Source: Acidobacteriaceae bacterium
GTDB taxonomy: Bacteria > Acidobacteriota > Terriglobia > Terriglobales > Acidobacteriaceae
Length of the DNA stretch: 64,000 nucleotides
Reading direction: 5' to 3'
Assembly: GCA_028283625.1 (NCBI GenBank)
Contig: JAPWKG010000007.1
Coordinates: 204,784 to 268,783 of the forward strand
Under the pieces are notes generated by a model, which did no database searches, was not told where the DNA came from, and worked only from the letters and a program-made list of their open reading frames with translations. A program made the translations under genes and the position numbers. Of this stretch, positions 29,526 to 39,057 are shown piece after piece (position 1 is the first letter of the stretch; the number at the start of each line of letters is the position of its first letter).

Positions 29526-31106
29526 CTACGCGACCGGCGAAATGACGAAATCAGAAACCTGCACGCTGCCCCCGGCGACACTCATGTTGAGACTGGTTGC
29601 ATCGAGCGGAGCGGTGATCAGGCTGGAGAGAGCGATTTGCCCATCGTTGATGAAGACTTCGATGGAGTTCACATCGATCAGGACGGTGACGCGTACGGGA
29701 GTGGTGGTGTAGGTGTAGGCCGCGTTCTGATTGTTGGTCCAGGCACTGTCACTGCTGGGTTGCGGTCCACTGGTATCGCGCTTGAAGAAGATGTTGCTCT
29801 TGCCGAAGTCAAAGGTCAGTTGGGTGAAGTAGTTGCTGTTTCCGCGCATGGAGAAGAAGAGTGCGCCGGGCCATGCACCGTTCGAAGGGGAGAGCGTGAA
29901 GTCCATGCGGCAGGCCGTTGTGTTGCCCCAGTCCGGGAAGCTATAGCCTGTTTGGTCGTTGATGAGCTGATCGGTGCCGTTGATCTGCTTGGTAAAGACA
30001 GAGGATAAGGCCGCCAGGGGGGCATTGATGAGTCGAGAGACGCCGTTGATGCTTTGCAGGCTGAGTTGCCGGGTGACGGAGAGCTGGCCGAAGTAGTTGG
30101 TCGTCGGAATCAGCGTGGCATAGTCCCAGTTGTTCATCCAGGCGATAGCGTTAACGCTGGCCAGCGAGTCACCGCTGCCGGAAGGTGTGAAGACTGTGCA
30201 GGCGTAGAAGTCGGCACCGGCATCGAGCCAGAGACCGTCGGTTGTGTCGGGGGTGAAGGTTGTGCCGTCGAAGCTGCCGACCCAATAATGCGTGCCGGTG
30301 GTAAGGCCTGTTTCGAAGCCATTGGCGCCGCAGAGCAATACCCATTTCTCGGAAAGGATATTGCCGCTGGTGTCGTACAGATGCAAGGGGAAGAGGTTCG
30401 GACATTCAAGCGTCCCGAGGTTGCTCCGCACCAAGCCGCTTGCATAGGTCCATGTCTTCAGGTCAGGAGAAGTGTAGACGCTGAGCTTGTTCTGTTCTGC
30501 AAGGCTCATAACCCACCGGCCTGTGGCGGCGTGCCAGAAGACGCTGGGGTCGCGGAAGGTTGCGTTGCCTCCGGGATAGTTCGGTTGGACGATTGCGCCG
30601 AAGCTGAAACTCTTTCCGCTGTCGGTCGAGTACCAGAGTGCTGTGGATTGGTTTTGCGCGCCGGCGGCGGTATCGCAAGGCATAGTCATCAGTGCGATGA
30701 GTGCACCGGCGCCGTAGCCGGCGGTATTGTTCGTGTCGATGATCGTGGAGCCGGTCCAGATGTCGCCGTAGCTTGTGGTGTTTTTCGGAATAGAGACGCC
30801 CTGGTTGGTCCAGTTCACCCTATCCGTCGAGGTGAAGTGCAGCCATGCGGTTCCGCTGCCCTTGGCATAATCCGCGTTGTACAGCGTCCAGAGGTTCCAC
30901 TGATTGTTGAGCCAGAGTGGGCGTTGCGGATCGTTGATCCAACCGCTGGTAGGAGCTACGTGGAAGCGAGGACGGTTGGCGGTGGTAAGTGCTGAGGTCG
31001 GTTGTGCCTGCTGGCTGCTGCTGTCAGAGCAGCCGAGGAAGGCAGAAGCAGCCGTAGCCGACATGAGGTATAGAGCGGAACGCCGGGACATGGGCGTGTA
31101 AAGCAT
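29526..31106 (-). CDS. Second GH32 enzyme, predicted Tat/lipoprotein export
   Basis: A divergent GH32 beta-fructosidase of 526 aa. Start 31106 has AGGAGA at good spacing. The signal has a twin-arginine (MSRRSALYLMS) and a lipobox (AFLGC), so it is probably a membrane-anchored lipoprotein exported folded. The nucleophile motif reads WINDPQRPLW instead of WTNDPNG; the RDP (FRDPSVFW) and EC (LECPNLF) motifs are kept. Such variants occur among levanases. It lies between the kinase gene and the receptor gene on the same strand. With the other GH32 it could split endo- and exo-cutting or levan and inulin preference, which sequence alone cannot decide. Confidence 0.9.
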   Translation of the reverse strand: MLYTPMSRRSALYLMSATAASAFLGCSDSSSQQAQPTSALTTANRPRFHVAPTSGWINDPQRPLWLNNQWNLWTLYNADYAKGSGTAWLHFTSTDRVNWTNQGVSIPKNTTSYGDIWTGSTIIDTNNTAGYGAGALIALMTMPCDTAAGAQNQSTALWYSTDSGKSFSFGAIVQPNYPGGNATFRDPSVFWHAATGRWVMSLAEQNKLSVYTSPDLKTWTYASGLVRSNLGTLECPNLFPLHLYDTSGNILSEKWVLLCGANGFETGLTTGTHYWVGSFDGTTFTPDTTDGLWLDAGADFYACTVFTPSGSGDSLASVNAIAWMNNWDYATLIPTTNYFGQLSVTRQLSLQSINGVSRLINAPLAALSSVFTKQINGTDQLINDQTGYSFPDWGNTTACRMDFTLSPSNGAWPGALFFSMRGNSNYFTQLTFDFGKSNIFFKRDTSGPQPSSDSAWTNNQNAAYTYTTTPVRVTVLIDVNSIEVFINDGQIALSSLITAPLDATSLNMSVAGGSVQVSDFVISPVA

Positions 31107-31159
31107 GGTGGCTTCTCCTAAAAGTAAAAGCGTTGTTTGCATGTCAAACTCCCCGCTCG

Positions 31160-34100
31160 TTAGAAAACGGCACGGACCGCAAGCTGGAGATCACGCGGTT
31201 GATTGATCTGCGAGCTGATGACACCAGCAGTTGTCGATCCGGTGGTAGTATCGGGCGCTGCAAATTGCACGCGGTTGAAGATGTTGAAGGCTTCGACGCG
31301 GAACTCAACCTTCAGGCCATCGCGAATGGGCACGTTCTTGAACAGCGACATGTCATAGTTCGCCACGCCGGGAGCCCGAAGGTTGGAGAGATAGCGTGGT
31401 GTGTTGCCGAAGGTGAACTGCCCCGGTGGGATGAAGGCGTCGATGTTGTAGTAGTTGTCGAGCCGGTTCTGAATAGCGCCTGAACGCGAGGCATTGAGCA
31501 CGGCCGGGTTGTAGCTGGCACGCTGCGAAGGGCCGTTGTTGTTGAGCGTATTGGTGCCGACGCCGATCGAGAGAGGGTAGCCGCTCTTGAAGGTCGCAAT
31601 ACCGTTGTACTGCCAGTTGCCGAGTACGGCCGAGGCGATGCCGTTACGGAGATAGCGTTTGCCTTTGCCGAATGGGAGCTCCCAGACACCGCTGATGGAG
31701 AGGTTGTGCGTGAGGTCGTTGCTGAAGACGGCGCGTTCGGCCTTCAGGTTGTAGAAGTCCTGCACGGGGCCACCGAGATTATCGATGCCTTTGCTCCAGG
31801 TGTAGCTTCCCTGGAAGCTGAGGCCGTTGCTGTAACGCTTATTTACCGAAAGCTGCAGCGCGTTATAGATGGACTCGCCGTTGCTGAGGTCGGTATTGAG
31901 GTAGGTGAACTGCGGATACGGCACCAGAAGCTGTTCGCGCGCGACTTCCGGATAAGAGAGCGTACCCACGGAGACCTTGCCGTAAAACGGGTTGGCTACC
32001 TGGTTGTTCAGTGCGCTTCCGAGAGAAAGATACTGGTCCGGGAGCTGGTTGAGGAGCGTGTAGTTATACAGGTTCGTGCCCTGGCTGCCCGCATACGCAA
32101 GATCCATAACGATTGCACCAGGGAAGGAGTGCTGGACGTCGACGTTCCACTGCTTGGTGACCGATACCTTTTGTGACGTGTTGATACCGGTACCGCCTTG
32201 CCCGAGCAGAGTGCTGAGGCCGAGCGAACTTCCGGTTGCGTAGGAAAAGCCCGTGGGGAAGGGGTCGGAGAGAGGGTTGATGGGGTGGACGCCATCGAGC
32301 GAGGTGACCCAGCTTGTGCGGGTTGAGAAACCATCGGAGGGTGTTGAGCTGCCGACGACCGGGCCATAGAACATGCCGAAGCCACCGCGGAAGACGGTGT
32401 TGTTATCCGGCGAGAAGGCAAGACCAACGCGCGGCACGACCTGGTTGTAATGAATGTCGCTGAGATAGCGCGAACGACCGTTGATGCCGGGAAACTGAAA
32501 GCCGCCTTTGAGGCTCAACCCTGCAACCTGTAAGGGCGAAGGGGAGTTCATGTCGATTTGCGTGAGGCGATTCAGGCGCTCGGTATAAGGCGTGTTGATG
32601 TCGTAACGAACGCCGAGGTTGAGTGTGAGCTTTGGAGTAACGCGCCAATCATCCTGGAAGTACACGCCGTAGTGCTTGGTGGTGAGGTAGATGGGCGGCT
32701 GGCTTGATCCGATGTCGCCGTAGTTGCCTGTGCCGAGCAGGAAGGAGGCAAACGAGCTGCCGGTTTGCGAAGAGAAGGTGTAAGGGTTCGGTCCCTGGGT
32801 GCGATCAGTACGGAAGCCATAAACACCATCGGCGTCGACGTTGTTTTTGCCGTAGTTCTGATCCACCTGGAAGACAGCGCCGAACTTGATGGTGTGGCGT
32901 GCGATGGTGCTGGTGAAGTTGGCAATTTCCTGATATGCCTCAACAGCGTTGTTCACCTGTCCGCAGACGCCAACCGGAACTTCTCCACCGACACCGATCT
33001 GGTCGAGCGACCAGCTGAGACCCTTCCCCGTGTTGATCTGCGGAAAGCAGGGAGCAAGATTTGCAGTCGCGGTGAGGGTATTGAAGTAGCTGGGGAAGCC
33101 GAGCTTTGTGGGGTCGAAGCCGTAGCCCGGAGGCGTACGGTTGAGCATGTAACGGTTGTAGCTGGAGTTCAACTCCATGACGAGGTTAGGGCGCAGTGCG
33201 TTGGTGTAGTCGAGCACATGCTGCCACTCCATCAGGCGATCTGTGCCGAGCGTGGGTGCAGCGATGGCTGCTTCGGTACCTGCATAGGGGTTTGGACGTT
33301 TGAAGATGGTCAGGTTCTGCGAGTAGCGGCCGAAGAGACGCTGCGTGGGGCTGATGACATGGTCGATGCGCACGGAGCCTGTGTCTTTGACGGTATTGGC
33401 GCTGGCGACGGCGACGAAGTTGTTCACGTGGGTTAGCGAGTTGCCCGCGGTGTTGGGGTGCGGGAAGTAGGGCAGGATGTTTTTGGAGACGGAGTCGAAG
33501 CGGGATGGGTCAATCTTGTTGCCCACAAAGGCGTCGCGAATATATTGCGTGGAGTTGGAGGGGTCGACGCGGGTGGTTGCTGGATCGTAAATCACAACCA
33601 GGTTGCCGTCGGCGTCGAAGCTCTGGGAAAAGTCGCCCGTACGCTCCAGCTCCGTAGGAACAGAGCCGGTTGCCGTGACGCTTTGGGTGAAACGGAGACC
33701 TTCGTACGAGAGGAAGAAAAATGTACGCTCGCGTTGGTCATAGAGGTGTGGGATGGTGAGCGGACCACCGAGCGAACCGCCGAACTGGTTGTATTTATAG
33801 GAACCGATCGGGATGCCGGCGCGCTTGGCGAAGTAGTTGTTGGCGTCGAAGATGTTGTTTCGTGCGAACTCAAAAGCTGAGCCGTGGAAGTTTTTGGTGC
33901 CGGACTTGGTGATGACGTTGACGACGCCGCCGGAGGTATTGCCGAACTCTGCGCTGAAGTTGTTGACCTGGACCTTGTACTCCTGCACGTCGTCGATGGA
34001 GGGATAGAACGTTGGACCGTTGAACGCTGAGTTGGAGTTGTCGCCGCCGTCGAGCTGGAAGCTGCTCTGGTTGTTGCGTGAGCCGTTGATGGAGACGAAC

Positions 34101-34639
34101 TGCTCGTTGTACATGCCCACCGAAAGTTGTGTGAAACCGGAGGGGGCGTTGACGCCGGGAACCAAGGCTGCAAAGCCGTAGGGGTTGCGGCCGTTGGTGG
34201 GCAGGTCTTCGATGGTTTTGGTCTCAAGTTGGTAGGCCAGCGCGGAGCTCTGGGTGGCCAGCGGAGGATCGCTGGAGGTGACCTCAACGGTTTCTGAGGA
34301 AGAGCCGACCTGCAGCTTGATGGGAAGCGAGATGGTCGAGGCAACGTCCAGCTTCATCGGGCCTTGCTCGAATTGTTTGAAGCCGGAAAAGGTTACGGAG
34401 ACCTTGTAGTTTGCCGGGACGAGCGAGCTGAAGGTGAAGGAGCCGGAACCGTTCGCGGTTGCTGTGCGGGTGTCGGCGGTGTCCACGTTTGTAAGTGTGA
34501 CGAGGGCGCCGGGCAGCGCTCCTCCGGTGGAGTCAGTGACCAGTCCATCGATTGATCCGGTCGAGGTCTGCGCGGTTGCCAGCAGGGGCATGACCGCGAG
34601 CGCCAGGACACAGAGCAGGGTACGAAACATCCTTTGCAT
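31160..34639 (-). CDS. Oar-like TonB-dependent receptor of the fructan locus
   Basis: A 1159-aa outer-membrane receptor. Its signal peptide ends near residue 23 (LLATAQ) and is followed by the carboxypeptidase-regulatory-like fold (GSIDGLVTDSTGGALPGA, YKVSVTFSGFKQF). The plug carries TKTIEDLPTNGRNPYGF and VNVITKSGTKNFHGS, both hallmark motifs of acidobacterial Oar receptors. It ends in an aromatic terminal strand (LQLAVRAVF). It has a GGAGG site 9 nt upstream of its start. It is first in the leftward fructan operon and is controlled from a promoter with an embedded operator. Confidence 0.93.
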   Translation of the reverse strand: MQRMFRTLLCVLALAVMPLLATAQTSTGSIDGLVTDSTGGALPGALVTLTNVDTADTRTATANGSGSFTFSSLVPANYKVSVTFSGFKQFEQGPMKLDVASTISLPIKLQVGSSSETVEVTSSDPPLATQSSALAYQLETKTIEDLPTNGRNPYGFAALVPGVNAPSGFTQLSVGMYNEQFVSINGSRNNQSSFQLDGGDNSNSAFNGPTFYPSIDDVQEYKVQVNNFSAEFGNTSGGVVNVITKSGTKNFHGSAFEFARNNIFDANNYFAKRAGIPIGSYKYNQFGGSLGGPLTIPHLYDQRERTFFFLSYEGLRFTQSVTATGSVPTELERTGDFSQSFDADGNLVVIYDPATTRVDPSNSTQYIRDAFVGNKIDPSRFDSVSKNILPYFPHPNTAGNSLTHVNNFVAVASANTVKDTGSVRIDHVISPTQRLFGRYSQNLTIFKRPNPYAGTEAAIAAPTLGTDRLMEWQHVLDYTNALRPNLVMELNSSYNRYMLNRTPPGYGFDPTKLGFPSYFNTLTATANLAPCFPQINTGKGLSWSLDQIGVGGEVPVGVCGQVNNAVEAYQEIANFTSTIARHTIKFGAVFQVDQNYGKNNVDADGVYGFRTDRTQGPNPYTFSSQTGSSFASFLLGTGNYGDIGSSQPPIYLTTKHYGVYFQDDWRVTPKLTLNLGVRYDINTPYTERLNRLTQIDMNSPSPLQVAGLSLKGGFQFPGINGRSRYLSDIHYNQVVPRVGLAFSPDNNTVFRGGFGMFYGPVVGSSTPSDGFSTRTSWVTSLDGVHPINPLSDPFPTGFSYATGSSLGLSTLLGQGGTGINTSQKVSVTKQWNVDVQHSFPGAIVMDLAYAGSQGTNLYNYTLLNQLPDQYLSLGSALNNQVANPFYGKVSVGTLSYPEVAREQLLVPYPQFTYLNTDLSNGESIYNALQLSVNKRYSNGLSFQGSYTWSKGIDNLGGPVQDFYNLKAERAVFSNDLTHNLSISGVWELPFGKGKRYLRNGIASAVLGNWQYNGIATFKSGYPLSIGVGTNTLNNNGPSQRASYNPAVLNASRSGAIQNRLDNYYNIDAFIPPGQFTFGNTPRYLSNLRAPGVANYDMSLFKNVPIRDGLKVEFRVEAFNIFNRVQFAAPDTTTGSTTAGVISSQINQPRDLQLAVRAVF

Positions 34640-34704
34640 TGAGTGCCTCCAAGGAATCCAAAAACGTTCAGTGTGCGTGTCGCATCTGTCGCAAAAACCC
34701 GCCG

Positions 34705-34734
34705 ATTACACCGCCCTGTCTAGACGCCTGTCAA
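34705..34734 (-). promoter_or_regulatory. Promoter of the fructan receptor operon
   Basis: On the minus strand, a perfect -35 TTGACA (34729-34734) and a -10 TGTAAT (34705-34710) are separated by 18 bp. The left palindrome (34716-34727) lies inside the spacer, so a bound regulator would directly exclude RNA polymerase. Confidence 0.7.
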
Positions 34735-34772
34735 CAAGCTGTTCGTGTGAATTTGCAAACCTGTCTAGACAG
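34716..34772. promoter_or_regulatory. Paired operators of the GntR/LacI-hybrid regulator
   Basis: CTGTCTAGACAG (34761-34772) is a perfect 12-bp palindrome. CTGTCTAGACGC (34716-34727) is a second copy with a degenerate right end. Their centres are 45 bp apart, about four helical turns, which would allow looping. I found no other TCTAGA palindrome in the intergenic regions of this locus. Confidence 0.75.
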
Positions 34773-34815
34773 CTAACCAGCCTGTTTGCTACGCTTCCGG
34801 CCCGGAGATCCATTC

Positions 34816-35913
34816 ATGAAAATTCGTGGCCCAAAGCATCAGGCCATTCGCGATGCGCTGTTGGAGAAGATCAACTCTGGCGCATGGCCTGCTGCTTCGC
34901 GTATTCCTGGCGAGGTGGAGCTAGCTTCGCTGTTTGGTGTTTCACGCGTGACGATCGCGCGTGCGTTGCTTGATTTGCAGGATCGGGGGCACCTGAAGCG
35001 TATTGCCGGTTCGGGTACCTTTGTCTCGGAGGCCTCTGCCAGCGTGGGGCGTCACTTCGGCTTGTTAATCCCGGAGCTGGGAGGCACGGAGATTTTCGAG
35101 CCAATTTGTCAGGGGATGATGCACAGCCCGCAGGCCAGCTCACACTCCTTGATGTGGGGTAACAGCTCGATCTTTGGCAAGACCAAAGGGGAGCAGGCTC
35201 TGCAGCAGTGCGAGCACTACATTCAGAAGAAGGTCGATGGTGTGTTCTTTGCCCCGGTGGAGCATCTGGAGGACAAGGACGATCTGAATCGGCGCATTAT
35301 TGCGATGCTGCGCAAAGCAAACATCCCCGTGGTGTTGCTGGACCGATGCTATCTTCCGTTTCCGGAGCGCAGTGAGCTGGATCTGGTTGGCATTGACAAC
35401 CGCAGAGCCGGGTTTCTGGCCACGGAACACTTGCTGGACCACGGTTGTAAGCGATTGCTGTTTCTGGCGATGAAGAAGTCTGCCAATACGGTGGAGGCGC
35501 GCATCTCGGGCTATCGTGATGCTGTCTTGCGCCGTGGTCTTACGTTGAAGGCAAACCGTGTGGCGATCGTGAGTGAAATCAACGAACGTACGATTGGTGA
35601 ACTCTGCGATCGGTTTGATCCGGACGGTATTCTCTGCACGAACGATATGCTGGCCGGGATGCTGATGCAGGTGCTCGATCGTCTCGGCAAGGATGTGCCG
35701 GAGAAGATCAAGCTGGTTGGCATCGATGACATCAAGTATGCGGCGTTGTTGCGTGTTCCTCTGACAACGGTGCATCAACCGTGCGCCGATATCGGCCGGG
35801 CGGCTCTGGCAGTGATGCTGGAGAGACTGGAGAATCCATTTTTGCCAAGGCGCGATGTGCTCTTGCCGATTTCTCTGGTCGTGAGGCGATCATGCGGTCA
35901 TGCGGGGGCGTAG
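34816..35913 (+). CDS. GntR-type HTH fused to LacI-type sugar-binding domain; fructan locus regulator
   Basis: A 365-aa hybrid regulator (AraR-like architecture). The N-terminal winged HTH is GntR type (HQAIRDALLEKINSG, PGEVELASLFGVSRVTIARALLDLQDRGHLKR, GSGTFVSE). The C-terminal ~290 residues are a LacI/ribose-binding fold (IGIDNRRAG-like VGIDNRRAGFLATEHLLDHG, KLVGIDDIKYAALLRVPLTTVHQP). ATG 34816 has GGAGA at good spacing. It is divergent from the fructan receptor operon, with two palindromes between. A fructose-derived inducer is inferred. Confidence 0.93.
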   Translation: MKIRGPKHQAIRDALLEKINSGAWPAASRIPGEVELASLFGVSRVTIARALLDLQDRGHLKRIAGSGTFVSEASASVGRHFGLLIPELGGTEIFEPICQGMMHSPQASSHSLMWGNSSIFGKTKGEQALQQCEHYIQKKVDGVFFAPVEHLEDKDDLNRRIIAMLRKANIPVVLLDRCYLPFPERSELDLVGIDNRRAGFLATEHLLDHGCKRLLFLAMKKSANTVEARISGYRDAVLRRGLTLKANRVAIVSEINERTIGELCDRFDPDGILCTNDMLAGMLMQVLDRLGKDVPEKIKLVGIDDIKYAALLRVPLTTVHQPCADIGRAALAVMLERLENPFLPRRDVLLPISLVVRRSCGHAGA

Positions 35914-36003
35914 AGTCCGAGCGCAGCAAAAGCCTGAAGCTCCCTATATACTCGGCCTTACTCCAGAGAAATCAGGCCCGGTACGGGAGAGGCAACAAGC
36001 AAG

Positions 36004-39000
36004 GTGTTTGCCCGCGGTACATCAGTTCGCTTCGGTGAAAGGAAGGCTGTACGCCGCTTTGGCGTGCGCTGGCGCTGCTGGGTTGCGCTCTTGCTGTCGA
36101 TCGGTGGCGGATTGGCGGCGCAACAGAAGAGGCTTGCGCCGGAGCCACGCCTGACGGTGCAGAGCTGGACGGTGGGCCAGGGTCTACCGCAGAACTCCGT
36201 GCTGAGCCTGTGCCGCACACGAGACGGCTTCTTGTGGGTAGGAACTTTGGGAGGGCTTGCGCAGTTTGATGGCGCACGCTTTCGCGTCTTTCGTGCGTTG
36301 GATGGCAATACGATTCAAAGCGATGCCGTGAAGTTTCTTGCGGAGGATCGCGAGGGGCGTTTATGGATCGGCAGCAGCAAGGCGATTACGCTCTACCGTC
36401 ACGGAGTTTTTACGCCGTTTGAAGGCGCACCCGAATTTTTACGGGAAGGCATTTCGGAGTTGACGGCCGATGCGGAGGGTGGGGTCTGGCTGGTCAATCG
36501 TAAAGGCCGGGTTGTGCAGAGCGATGGCACGAAGGTGCAGAGCATTGCAACGTCGGCTCCGGTGGTAAGCCTGAGCCGTGCTCCCGGTGGTGGCGTTTGG
36601 GCGGCCTCGCGTGATGGCTTCTTCCTGTTGAGGAAAGATCATCCGGTTTCAACGGTTTGGGGCAAAGGCAGCGGATTTGCTGCGGTGCATGCGAGTGGGT
36701 CTGGCACTGTGCTGGCGCGGGGAGAGCACGGCACAGTGCTGCTGGAGCATGGCGTCCTGCATCGTTGGCCAACGCTGCACCATGTCTGGCACAGCGCCGC
36801 TGACGGTGATGGCGATAGCTTCTGGATTACGGTGGAAAACGGCATTGCGCTGGTAGAAGACGGGAAGGTGTTGCGTTCGATGAGCACGAAGGACGGGCTC
36901 GCGGACAGCGATATGGAAGCGCTACTGCCGGATGGTGAGGGCGGTGTTTGGGCAGGAGCGTATACGGCTGGCTTACAGCATCTCTACCATGGACTTTTTG
37001 TTTCGTACGACCAGCGTGACGGTCTTCTGGAAGGCCCTTACAGCATGGTGGCCTCTGATCCTCAGGGGGCTGTCTGGATTGGAGGAACGGCGGATGGGGC
37101 CGCGCAGGCGAGCCATGTGCTGATGCGGGTCGCTCCGGGTGGGATCGAACGCTACGGCGTGCGCCAGGGGCTGCAGACGGGGCAGCCAATGGGGATGAGC
37201 CTGGACAACGATGGGCGAGCGACGTTCGCGATCGCGCCAGCAGGCATTTTTCAGGGTAGTAAGGGGAAATTCGTTCCGCTCTACACTTCGCCCGAGGGCG
37301 CGTATCCGACAGCGTTACTGCGCGACCACGAGGGCAATCTTTGGTTCAGCATGCATGGCGGTGTTTTGCACGAACAGCTGGAGGGCGGCGGCAACCGTTT
37401 GTGGACTGAGCGCGATGGTCTGCTGGATACCTCGATCTGGGCGCTAGCGGAGGATAGGATGCATCGGCTGTGGGTGGCGAGTTCCAAGGGGGTGACGCTG
37501 CTCGACGCAACGGCCCAGCGTTCACCGCAGAGTTATCCTCTGGGCTTTATCGGCTCGGTTTACCCTGATCCGTTTGTCGCACAGGGAGTCTGGATGGGGT
37601 CGTTTCAGGGGCTGCGCTACTTCAACGGAAGTGTCTTTCGCTCACTCACCCAGCGCGACGGGCTGCCCAGCGACACTGTGATTTCTATGGCGCGCGATGC
37701 ACAGGGCAATCTGTGGGCAGGCAGCGCGAATGGGATTTTTCGTCTGGAAGCTGAGGAGCTTCGGCGCTGGATGTCAGGCGAGGCCGTTCCCTTTCATGTG
37801 CGCGTTTTTGGAAGCAACGATGGTCTGCTGAGCAGTCAGGTTATCGACGTCGGGCAGAATACGCTGACGCAGACCCCGGATCATCGTTTGTGGTTTGCTA
37901 CGACCAAGGGGATCTCCGTAGTGAGGCCGGAGCAGGTGCGCAACGAGCCTTTGCAGGCTACGGTGCAACAGGTTTCTGTCGATGGAGTACGTCAGCCTGC
38001 TGAGGGAGACTTCGTCATCGGTGCCGGCCGGCATACGGTCAAGATGGAATACACCGCGCCGGAGCTGATGGATGCCAAGCGTGTTGTTTTTGCGTACAAG
38101 CTGGAGGGGTGGGACAAGGGCTGGGTGAATGCGGGCGGAAGCCGCGAGGTTTCCTACGCCGCACTGCCTCCGGGGCGTTATCTCTTCCGTGTGCGTGCGT
38201 CGTATGCTGATGCGGTCTCTGCTGTGAGCACCGCGGAGGTGGCACTCAGGTTGCGCCCGTACTTTTACCAGACACGCTGGTTTGATTTGTTGCTGTGTGG
38301 GCTTGCAGGCGCTGCAATTTGGTTTTTGGCCCGCGTGTTTGCCGGGGCTTCCGAGCGTCGTCTCGAAGCGTTCTACCAAGTGCGATTGGACGAGCGCAAC
38401 AGGATTGCGCGACAGCTGCACGACACTCTGATTCAGGAGGTCGTAGGAACCACGCTAAGCCTTGAGGCGTTCAGTGATCGGATATCCCGGACGGATGATC
38501 CCGATCCGAAGGAAAGAAGCCTGGGCCGGGAGTTGAGCCATGCGCTGGAGTCATTGCAGGGGATCATTCGTCGCGGTCGACAGGCGCTTGTGGAGTTGCG
38601 CGATCAGGAATCCGTGATTGTTGACCTTCCTGCGGCGTTACGCCAGGTGCAGCACGAGCTTTGGAGAGGAGGCGGCCCGGCGTTTGAGTTTGCGTCCACC
38701 GGCGTTTCGCCTACGTTTCTCGTGCCTATGTACGATGAGGTTTACAGCATTGTGCGCGAGGCGCTGATCAACGCGTTTCATCATAGCCAGGCGAGCAGCA
38801 TACGCTTATCCATTGCGTGTAGACCGTTTCGTGTCGAGTTTGTCGTGGAAGATAACGGTGTGGGTATGCCGTCGCCTTTGCGTGCATCTATGCGGCCTGG
38901 ACATTTTGGTTTGCAAACCATGCAGGAGCGTGCGGAACGTATCGGTGCGGTTTTACTGCTGGAGGCGGTCGAGGGCGGTGGCACGCGTATCCGCTTGATT

Positions 39001-39057
39001 GTGCACCGCCGCTTGTGGCGGACGCCTTGGCGTGAAGAGAGGCGGGGGAGAGCGTGA
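36004..39057 (+). CDS. Hybrid-sensor-like histidine kinase with periplasmic two-beta-propeller sensor (HisKA_3)
   Basis: A 1017-aa membrane sensor kinase starting at GTG. A signal/TM segment near residue 25-40 (WVALLLSIGGGLAA) precedes about 600 residues of repeated beta-propeller blades (NSVLSLCRTRDGFLWVGT-like; Reg_prop repeats). A Y_Y_Y domain follows at ~655-760, then one TM helix (LLLCGLAGAAIWFLARVF). The NarL-type dimerisation domain has phospho-acceptor His806 (IARQLHDTLIQE), and the HATPase has DNGVGMP and GHFGLQTMQERAERIG. The last base overlaps the start of the partner response regulator. This sensor class often responds to glycans in Bacteroidota and Acidobacteria. Confidence 0.92.
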   Translation: MFARGTSVRFGERKAVRRFGVRWRCWVALLLSIGGGLAAQQKRLAPEPRLTVQSWTVGQGLPQNSVLSLCRTRDGFLWVGTLGGLAQFDGARFRVFRALDGNTIQSDAVKFLAEDREGRLWIGSSKAITLYRHGVFTPFEGAPEFLREGISELTADAEGGVWLVNRKGRVVQSDGTKVQSIATSAPVVSLSRAPGGGVWAASRDGFFLLRKDHPVSTVWGKGSGFAAVHASGSGTVLARGEHGTVLLEHGVLHRWPTLHHVWHSAADGDGDSFWITVENGIALVEDGKVLRSMSTKDGLADSDMEALLPDGEGGVWAGAYTAGLQHLYHGLFVSYDQRDGLLEGPYSMVASDPQGAVWIGGTADGAAQASHVLMRVAPGGIERYGVRQGLQTGQPMGMSLDNDGRATFAIAPAGIFQGSKGKFVPLYTSPEGAYPTALLRDHEGNLWFSMHGGVLHEQLEGGGNRLWTERDGLLDTSIWALAEDRMHRLWVASSKGVTLLDATAQRSPQSYPLGFIGSVYPDPFVAQGVWMGSFQGLRYFNGSVFRSLTQRDGLPSDTVISMARDAQGNLWAGSANGIFRLEAEELRRWMSGEAVPFHVRVFGSNDGLLSSQVIDVGQNTLTQTPDHRLWFATTKGISVVRPEQVRNEPLQATVQQVSVDGVRQPAEGDFVIGAGRHTVKMEYTAPELMDAKRVVFAYKLEGWDKGWVNAGGSREVSYAALPPGRYLFRVRASYADAVSAVSTAEVALRLRPYFYQTRWFDLLLCGLAGAAIWFLARVFAGASERRLEAFYQVRLDERNRIARQLHDTLIQEVVGTTLSLEAFSDRISRTDDPDPKERSLGRELSHALESLQGIIRRGRQALVELRDQESVIVDLPAALRQVQHELWRGGGPAFEFASTGVSPTFLVPMYDEVYSIVREALINAFHHSQASSIRLSIACRPFRVEFVVEDNGVGMPSPLRASMRPGHFGLQTMQERAERIGAVLLLEAVEGGGTRIRLIVHRRLWRTPWREERRGRA

